Assembly (NCBI GenBank): GCA_020846515.1
Contig: JADLDX010000010.1
Coordinates: 1 to 11,392, forward strand
DNA: 11,392 nt
Direction: 5' to 3'
DNA from: Pirellulaceae bacterium
GTDB lineage: Bacteria; Planctomycetota; Planctomycetia; Pirellulales; Pirellulaceae
A program made the translations under genes and the position numbers. Each line of letters begins with the position of its first letter. The stretch's first letter is position 1. Shown here piece after piece: positions 7,015 through 11,392 of this stretch. The notes under the pieces were generated by a model. That model was not told where the DNA came from and ran no database searches. It saw only the letters and a program-made list of their open reading frames with translations.

Positions 7015-8235
7015 TTATTCCACGTGGACAACTTGCACGGTCGTGGGTGTGGGCGAGAGGGTTTGCACCGCCACTTCACGCAATTCATCGGGAGTGACAG
7101 CGGCATAACGCGCTAGGACGGCATCCAGCGGATCGTATCGTTTGCGAGCCAGCCATGACTGACCGAGGGCGAACAGGCGATTGCTGGGACGTTCATCCGA
7201 CAGGATCAAGCTAGAGACAATCTTGTTGCGAGCCAGGTCCAGTTCGCGTTGGGTGACACCTTCATCGATCACCTGCTGAAATACACGTTGGATTATGTCG
7301 GTGTTTTCTTCGGTATCTTCTGGAGCACAGCACAAGTAACCGACGATGCAGCCACACTCTTGAAAGAACTGGGGCCATAAGGCGGCGGTCTCGGCCAGAC
7401 CCGTGTCGATCAATTCCCAAAACAATCGGCTGCCCGATTCATCTGCGATGACACTGGCCAGCAACCGCAGGGCGTAGCGGCTTGGGTCATTGCAACCCAC
7501 ACCCGGCCAGATCTTGACGGTGTACTGTTGATGGGAGGCTTGACGCTCGATAATCTCACTAGAGATGCCAAACTTGGGCAAGTGTGTTTGTCTAGGCGAT
7601 GAGCGGCCTCGCCATGATCCAACCAGCGATTCGGTTTGTTCGACCAGGCGTTGGAAATCCACTTTGCCACTGGCCACCAGGATCATATTGTCCAGCGTAT
7701 AGCGCTGCTTGTGATATTGCACCATCTGTTCGATGGTCATTTCGCTGACCGTTTCGGTGGTACCCAGTACGCGCCGGCCCAAGGAATGCTCGCCGAAGAA
7801 CAACTCCATGGCGCGCTCCATGGCACCATAAGGTGGTTGGTCGTCGTACATAGCGATTTCTTCCAAAACGACTTGCCGTTCCGTTTGAAAGTCTTCTTCG
7901 CGCAGACTGGGCCGCATGATGTCGGTCAGCAGATCGACTGCTTGATCCTGACATTCGGGTAACACGCAAGCGTGAAACACCGTCGACTCTTCGGATGTAA
8001 AGGCGTTGGATTGCGCGCCCAAGTGGTCCAGTTCGCTATTGACCTGTTCAGCCGATCGACGCTTGGTGCCTTTGAACACCATGTGTTCGAGAAAGTGGCT
8101 GACACCGGCCAGTTCTGGTGATTCATCTCGAGCACCAGTATTGACGAACCAACCCACCGATGTCGTGAAGGCTGCTGGATCGCAGAGGGCGATGATCTCG
8201 GGGCCCGAGATTGATTTATGCGTCAACAATTCCAC
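7015..8235 (-). CDS. M16 family zinc peptidase, catalytic subunit (HxxEH)
   Basis: A 406-residue M16B-type metallopeptidase. The inverted zinc motif is HFLEH at 47-51 (His47, Glu50 and His51). The third ligand is probably Glu126 in ERQVVLEEI (119-127), 75 residues on, as expected for the family. The flanks GARDESPELAGVSHFLEHM and FKGTKRRSAEQVN are classic M16, and the length fits a single two-domain subunit. The C-terminal half lacks the Arg...Tyr pair used for substrate binding; the corresponding segment reads LFWELIDTGLAETA. That pair is found in the upstream neighbour, so this is likely one half of a heterodimer that degrades peptides. There is no signal peptide, so it is presumably cytoplasmic. 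The GTG start at 8235 is the only standard start before the zinc motif apart from TTG codons, is preceded by GGAG 7 bases away, and overlaps the upstream gene by 20 bp. Confidence 0.92.
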   Translation of the reverse strand: MELLTHKSISGPEIIALCDPAAFTTSVGWFVNTGARDESPELAGVSHFLEHMVFKGTKRRSAEQVNSELDHLGAQSNAFTSEESTVFHACVLPECQDQAVDLLTDIMRPSLREEDFQTERQVVLEEIAMYDDQPPYGAMERAMELFFGEHSLGRRVLGTTETVSEMTIEQMVQYHKQRYTLDNMILVASGKVDFQRLVEQTESLVGSWRGRSSPRQTHLPKFGISSEIIERQASHQQYTVKIWPGVGCNDPSRYALRLLASVIADESGSRLFWELIDTGLAETAALWPQFFQECGCIVGYLCCAPEDTEENTDIIQRVFQQVIDEGVTQRELDLARNKIVSSLILSDERPSNRLFALGQSWLARKRYDPLDAVLARYAAVTPDELREVAVQTLSPTPTTVQVVHVE

Positions 8236-9466
8236 CAGGCAACTCCAACGGTTGAGATCCGACAGTGACTAAGGCAAAGTTGTTCGGTCGATGGGCGTTG
8301 AAATGATCCAACAGGCCCTCACAGGTCAAGGAATCGATCTCGCTTAAGACCTCGGCGCGAGTCGGCACGCGTCCCAGATGAAACCAATCGACCGCAATCT
8401 GATGACTGCGCGCCGCCGAACTCTCCTGCTCCATGACCAGCGCGCTCTTAATGCGCACTTTCAAGCGAGCTAGTTCATCCTCGCTCACTCCTGAGCCGAG
8501 CGAGTGAATAGTCTCCAGCAATACGTGCAGTGTCTCTTCGGCTCGATTGGTGGTCGTGCCGGCATAACATAAGACACTGCCTTTGCCGGCCAGCGAAAAG
8601 CAGGTGGCAAACACGGAATAGACCAAGCCCCGCTTTTCGCGGACTTCCGTGAACAGACGACTGCTCATGCCATCGCTGAGAATGCCGACCAATGCCCGCG
8701 TCTTGTAATAATCAGGGCTCTCATAGGGCACGCAATCATAAGCCAAGGCTAAATGAGTTTGATTGGAGGCATGATCGGTATGTCGACCGCCACTGAGCGG
8801 CTCGAGCTTGGGTAGTGTCTTCGTAGCCGGGCCATTCCAGTCGCCTAGCGCGCGTTCCACCGCTTCGCAAACCTCGCTCCATTTAAAGTTCCCAGCCACT
8901 GCCAAAATGCTATCGGACGCGTGAAGATTGTTGGCGCAGAACTCTCGAACATCATCGATCTGGATCGATTGCAGGCCTTCGAGCGTGCCTTGGGCAGTCC
9001 GACCGAACGGTTGAGGAAAACGGAAACGCTTGAGTTCATTGAAGCAGCGATGGGATGGTTCGTCCTCTAGGGCGCGCAGATCTTGAAAGCCGAGTTGTCG
9101 GGCGTCTTCTAATTGGTCTTCGGGCAAGTGGGGCCGGCGGACCATGTGACTGTACAACTCCAGCGTGCGCTCAAACGCACTGCTGGGCATGGCACAACTG
9201 AACGACGTGTGATGCGTGGTGATGGAACTAGTGCGTTCCACACCCAAAAAATCTAGCTCTTCCAAAAACTGTCGACTATCGTACGGTCCGCAACCACGTT
9301 GGCTCATCTCGCTGGCCAATGACGCCAGCCCGCACAACTCTGGCGGCGCATAACATGTGCCCGAAGGCACTAAAAAAGTAAACGCCGCTGACCGCAGCCA
9401 CGGCATATGCTCACCCAGCAACACTAGTCCATTGGATAGGCGATACGTGTTGAGTTGCTGTTTCAT
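8216..9466 (-). CDS. M16 family peptidase-like protein, non-catalytic subunit
   Basis: A 416-residue M16B-type protein. It opens with TYRLSNGLVLLGEHMP, the normal start of an M16 domain. The zinc motif is destroyed: where HxxEH should be, the sequence is GLASLASEM (46-54), with Ser49, Ser52 and Glu53 in place of His, Glu and His. The C-terminal half keeps the substrate-binding segment EVREKRGLVYSV with Arg279 and Tyr283, absent from its partner. This division (one subunit with zinc, the other with R/Y) is established for heterodimeric bacterial M16B peptidases. The start at ATG 9466 is chosen because upstream residues in the open frame (to 9574) are Ser/Arg-rich and not M16-like; no clear Shine-Dalgarno precedes it. 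It is not decayed: the frame is intact, so the protein is under selection. It is probably cotranscribed with the FmdB-type gene 111 bp upstream. Confidence 0.9.
   Translation of the reverse strand: MKQQLNTYRLSNGLVLLGEHMPWLRSAAFTFLVPSGTCYAPPELCGLASLASEMSQRGCGPYDSRQFLEELDFLGVERTSSITTHHTSFSCAMPSSAFERTLELYSHMVRRPHLPEDQLEDARQLGFQDLRALEDEPSHRCFNELKRFRFPQPFGRTAQGTLEGLQSIQIDDVREFCANNLHASDSILAVAGNFKWSEVCEAVERALGDWNGPATKTLPKLEPLSGGRHTDHASNQTHLALAYDCVPYESPDYYKTRALVGILSDGMSSRLFTEVREKRGLVYSVFATCFSLAGKGSVLCYAGTTTNRAEETLHVLLETIHSLGSGVSEDELARLKVRIKSALVMEQESSAARSHQIAVDWFHLGRVPTRAEVLSEIDSLTCEGLLDHFNAHRPNNFALVTVGSQPLELPGGIVDA
8243..8246 (-). promoter_or_regulatory. Shine-Dalgarno GGAG for the catalytic M16 gene
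   Basis: GGAG on the minus strand ends 7 bases before the GTG at 8235. It supports this unusual start. The site lies inside the coding sequence of the upstream M16 gene, so ribosomes finishing that gene can re-initiate here. Confidence 0.6.
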
Positions 9467-9577
9467 AAGGCTGCAGACTTGACGATGCTGGATGAGAGTC
9501 GAAATGGAGGATTTGGAAGGGAGGGGAGGGGAGCCGGAACGGCGCTGGCGCTTGTTCCGGCCTACCTGCGACAAGGG

Positions 9578-9913
9578 TTAATCGGCTTTTTTGTTCTTCT
9601 TTTCGCTGGGCTTGGACTCTGGCTTGGCAGCCGGCTTGGATTCTGATTTCGACTCCGATTTCGATTCTGATTTGCTGCTTGAATCACTGCTGGCCGGTTT
9701 CTCAGCCGCGGCAGCCTTCTTGTAGGAATCGCTGCGATAGTCGGTCTGGTAGAACCCCGAGCCTTTGAAGACGACGGCACCACCCATACCTATTAATCGC
9801 CGAAGCTTGTTCTTTTTGCACTCGGGGCATTTCTTGAGGACTTCGGCGTTGATTCCTTGATAGTGCTCGAACTTGTGGCCACATCCATCGCATTCGTAGT
9901 CATAAGTTGGCAT
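9578..9913 (-). CDS. FmdB-type zinc ribbon protein with Ser/Lys/Glu-repeat tail
   Basis: A 111-residue FmdB/CxxC_CXXC_SSSS family protein. The N-terminal zinc ribbon is MPTYDYECDGCGHKFE with Cys8 and Cys11, paired with Cys29 and Cys32 in CPEC. The family signature KGSGFYQTDYR follows at 50-60. From about residue 61 the chain is a low-complexity tail with three exact SKSE repeats (80-91) plus KPAAKPESKP, likely disordered and highly charged. Such tails are common but variable in the family. FmdB was first named as a putative regulator of formamidase, but the general function is unresolved; do not read this as formamide metabolism. The ATG at 9913 is preferred over an in-frame TTG at 9916 because GGGAG lies 7 bases before it. 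The REP array lies upstream, in its probable promoter/leader region. Confidence 0.9.
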   Translation of the reverse strand: MPTYDYECDGCGHKFEHYQGINAEVLKKCPECKKNKLRRLIGMGGAVVFKGSGFYQTDYRSDSYKKAAAAEKPASSDSSSKSESKSESKSESKPAAKPESKPSEKKNKKAD

Positions 9914-9920
9914 CAAGCGG

Positions 9921-9925
9921 CTCCC
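9921..9925 (-). promoter_or_regulatory. Shine-Dalgarno GGGAG for the FmdB-type gene
   Basis: GGGAG on the minus strand sits 7 bases before the ATG at 9913 and 4 before the alternative TTG at 9916, so it favours the ATG. Confidence 0.6.
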
Positions 9926-10049
9926 AAATTTCGACGGTCAATCGTTGAATTTATTAAGGTCTTTAAGCTGTTTTACGATAGCCGAAACGCAGGAGTTTAC
10001 TAGAGGACCAAGTTGTAGCCGAGTCGCTCCGCGACTCGGCACTTGTCCT

Positions 10050-10148
10050 GTAGACGAGTCGCTCCGCGACTCGTTCGTTGTCGTCCGGACAGGAAGCAGC
10101 TGGGCGATTTGTTTCATAGAAACCCGAGTCGCGGAGCGACACGGCTAC
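10050..10148. repeat. REPIN A (inverted REP pair)
   Basis: A forward REP (10050-10074) and an inverted REP (10124-10148) flank a 49-base spacer containing GGACAGGAAGCAGCTGGGC and then GATTTG. The inner sequence is shared with REPIN B, so the two are a tandem duplication with a 107-bp period. Confidence 0.8.
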
Positions 10149-10156
10149 AGAGACCC

Positions 10157-10254
10157 GTAGGCGAATCGCTCCGCCACTTGTCCATTTTCTTCCAGACAGG
10201 AACCAGCTAAGCGATTTGTATAGAGAAGCCCGAGTCGCGGAGCGACTCGGCTAC
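10157..10254. repeat. REPIN B (inverted REP pair, left arm degenerate)
   Basis: GTAG at 10157-10160 heads a degenerate left palindrome (gcgaatcgctccgccactt), and the right arm (10230-10254) is perfect. The spacer contains AGACAGGAACCAGCTAAGCG, matching REPIN A at most positions. Its left end is also similar to the single REP at 10015-10049, both being followed by CACTTGTCC or ACTTGTCC. Confidence 0.78.
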
Positions 10255-10256
10255 AA

Positions 10257-11156
10257 CTAATCGATCCATTTCTCGGTCTTGAGCCAGGCGGCACAGGCGG
10301 CAGGCCAGCCGGTTACCGGCAACTCAGTGGCGCGCAGGCCATAACCGTGTCCGCCTTGGGAATAGATGTGCAATTCGGAAGGTACCTTGTGTTTCTTCAG
10401 CTCCAACCATAACAAAACGCTGCTGTGCGGCAGCACGGAGTCGTTGGCCGCATGCGCGAAGAAGATCGGTGGTGTCTGGCTGTCCACTTTCACATGCTCC
10501 TGCAATTGTGTACCGGTTTTGTTAACCAGATACGCTGGGTAAATGAGTACGGCGAAGTTGGGTTTCCAGGCTACATCGTCGGTCTGGTCCGCCTTCGGAT
10601 AGAGTCGCTCCGGCAGGATCGTCGCCAGCGCGGCTGTTTCACCACCAGCAGAGAAGCCGAGAATTCCAATTTTGTTCGCATCAATCTTCCATTGGCTGGC
10701 TCGAGATCGTACGAGCGACAGGGCCCGTTGGGCGTCTTGTACGGCAGCCGTATACCGCGGGTTTTCCGTACGCGCCGGCACGCGGTACTTGAGCACCGCA
10801 GCACTAATGCCTAGACCATTTAACCACTCGGCAACTTCGGTGCCTTCCAAGTCCCAGGCCAGGATGCGATGGCCACCACCGGGGCAAATGACGATGCAGG
10901 TACCGTTGGCCTTGTCGGCCGGCGCCGCGTAATAATGAATCTCCGGCTGGCTCACGTTCCCCAGTCGGATAATAGGTCGGCCAGCCACCAATCCCTTACC
11001 CGGCTCACTGGTATCAGCTTCCGCCGCCAGTTGGAGCGTATCTCCCGGCGCTCGACCGCCTGGCCAGAGTTTGACGACCTCCGCAGCCGGCAGCGATGCA
11101 TTACTAGCAATGAAGCAGAGCAGGCTCAAGACGGTCAGCCGAGCGGCCGTTGGCAT
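10257..11156 (-). CDS. Secreted alpha/beta hydrolase (esterase/acetylxylan esterase-like)
   Basis: A 299-residue alpha/beta hydrolase. Starting at ATG 11156 gives a clean signal peptide, MPTAARLTVLSLLCFIASNA followed by SLPAA and likely cleavage before EVVKLWPGG. An ATG at 11219 would add 21 residues before the leader; a still longer frame to 11351 is unlikely. No Shine-Dalgarno supports either ATG. The oxyanion region is CPGGGHRILAWDLEG. The nucleophile is Ser169 in GFSAGG, with Asp239 (HAANDSVLP) and His270 (QGGHGYGL) completing the triad. The opening VVKLWPGGRAPGD and the GxSxGG form resemble the BD-FAE/Abhydrolase_3 group, often annotated as acetylxylan or other carbohydrate esterases and sometimes misannotated as endo-1,4-beta-xylanase. 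Polysaccharide deacetylation in the periplasm is a reasonable inference; the substrate is not determined. The REP array follows directly after its stop. Confidence 0.88.
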   Translation of the reverse strand: MPTAARLTVLSLLCFIASNASLPAAEVVKLWPGGRAPGDTLQLAAEADTSEPGKGLVAGRPIIRLGNVSQPEIHYYAAPADKANGTCIVICPGGGHRILAWDLEGTEVAEWLNGLGISAAVLKYRVPARTENPRYTAAVQDAQRALSLVRSRASQWKIDANKIGILGFSAGGETAALATILPERLYPKADQTDDVAWKPNFAVLIYPAYLVNKTGTQLQEHVKVDSQTPPIFFAHAANDSVLPHSSVLLWLELKKHKVPSELHIYSQGGHGYGLRATELPVTGWPAACAAWLKTEKWID

Positions 11157-11344
11157 GCTATGCGGTCTATTCTGAGCAGGCTTGGGCGAGTGTTTAAATT
11201 TAGGCTGGGTGGTGTTCATGGTTGACTTTGCGGTAATGTGGGGAAAGGGTCGAGAGAGAAACCGAGGGAAGCTCGGATTTTTCGGCGATGTGCTGTATGA
11301 TAACCAATGGTTCGGACCACTTATTCGGTGAGTACCTACAAAAC

Positions 11345-11392
11345 ATGGCAACGTCTAACGCACTGAATCGACGCAATTGTTTGCAGCGCATG
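11345..11392 (+). CDS. N-terminal fragment of a Tat-leader protein (truncated by window edge)
   Basis: An open frame from ATG 11345 runs off the right end after 16 codons: MATSNALNRRNCLQRM. The NRRNCLQ segment resembles a twin-arginine start such as that of the DUF1501 protein in this window (NRRQMLQ). It is divergent from the esterase gene. The 188-bp gap 11157-11344 presumably holds the promoters of both, but none is convincing. The family cannot be told from 16 residues; DUF1501 is one guess among Tat-exported planctomycete proteins. Confidence 0.5.
   Translation, partial: MATSNALNRRNCLQRM

Larger units (their letters stand above)
10013..10256. repeat. REP/REPIN array: five GTAG-headed palindromes
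   Basis: Five copies of a palindrome with arms CCGAGTCGC and GCGACTCGG around a TCC/GGA loop fill this spacer. Each has GTAG at its 5' base. Copies at 10015-10039, 10050-10074 and 10157-10180 read on the plus strand; copies at 10124-10148 and 10230-10254 are inverted, ending in CTAC. The third and fourth copies carry substitutions, the fourth the most. The GTAG tetranucleotide plus palindrome is the established hallmark of REP sequences mobilised by RAYT transposases. The last copy ends 2 bases before the esterase stop codon (10257-10259), so the array is the 3' flank of the esterase gene and may stabilise its mRNA or stop its transcription. With the short stretch 9914-10012 it makes up the whole 343-bp gap; I see no gene or clear promoter in the rest. 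Confidence 0.88.

Noticed and set aside
9467..9574. N-terminal extension (36 residues) of the non-catalytic M16 protein
   Set aside because: The residues are Arg/Ser/Pro-rich, unlike an M16 start or a signal peptide, and the domain begins directly after ATG 9466.
9945..10160. 71-residue plus-strand ORF in the REP spacer
   Set aside because: It is composed largely of translated REP palindromes and has no coding character or homology that I recognise.
10013..10256. CRISPR-like array
   Set aside because: The repeated units are palindromic, occur in both orientations and have irregular spacing with duplicated 'spacers'; no cas genes are present. REP/REPIN fits better.
11262..11282. CCGAG-GGAAG-CTCGG hairpin followed by TTTTT
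   Set aside because: The stem is only 5 bp and no plus-strand gene lies upstream for it to terminate; attenuation of the edge gene cannot be supported.
11157..11351. Longer N-terminus of the esterase (up to 65 extra residues)
   Set aside because: Residues before Met 11156 would bury the signal peptide behind a long polar region; the 11219 ATG remains possible, the 11351 start is unlikely.

Overview
The window looks like a chromosomal segment from a member of the Planctomycetota, most likely a Pirellulales-type organism. This rests on the gene families rather than a marker gene. It has a PSD1/DUF1553 protein translationally coupled to a DUF1501 protein, a planctomycete-style CehA/McbA metallohydrolase, a membrane-anchored PQQ-like propeller protein carrying the FRGP motif, and Tat-like or Sec-like leaders on the DUF1501, CehA/McbA and esterase genes. 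I see no phage genes, tRNA, rRNA, CRISPR array or intact transposase.

Layout. Plus strand, 2-4976: the 3' end of a PSD1 protein, a DUF1501 protein overlapping it by 4 bp, a 434-bp spacer with a MITE-like inverted repeat, then a secreted CehA/McbA-family protein with a pair of EF-hand-like loops. Minus strand, 5056-9913: a five-TM PQQ-like propeller protein (convergent with the CehA gene), two M16 peptidase-family genes overlapping by 20 bp, and a small FmdB-type zinc-ribbon protein. The minus-strand order of transcription is FmdB-type, non-catalytic M16, catalytic M16, then the propeller protein. A 343-bp spacer (9914-10256) is largely filled by a REP/REPIN array. Then follow a secreted alpha/beta hydrolase (minus strand) and, at the right edge, the first 16 codons of a divergent plus-strand gene with a Tat-like start.

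How the parts work together. The PSD1-DUF1501 pair is the usual planctomycete couple of unknown biochemical role. The two M16 genes look like the two halves of one heterodimeric peptidase: one has the HxxEH zinc site, the other has lost it but keeps the Arg/Tyr substrate-binding pair. Two unrelated repeat families lie between genes. One is a purine-rich GACAGAAAAAAGGGGG element (four copies in the left 7 kb). The other is a GTAG-headed palindromic REP (five copies within about 240 bp). No transposase that could move either is in the window. The most noteworthy observations are the REPIN array, the purine-rich inverted-repeat family, the split M16 active site and the EF-hand insertion in the CehA/McbA protein.
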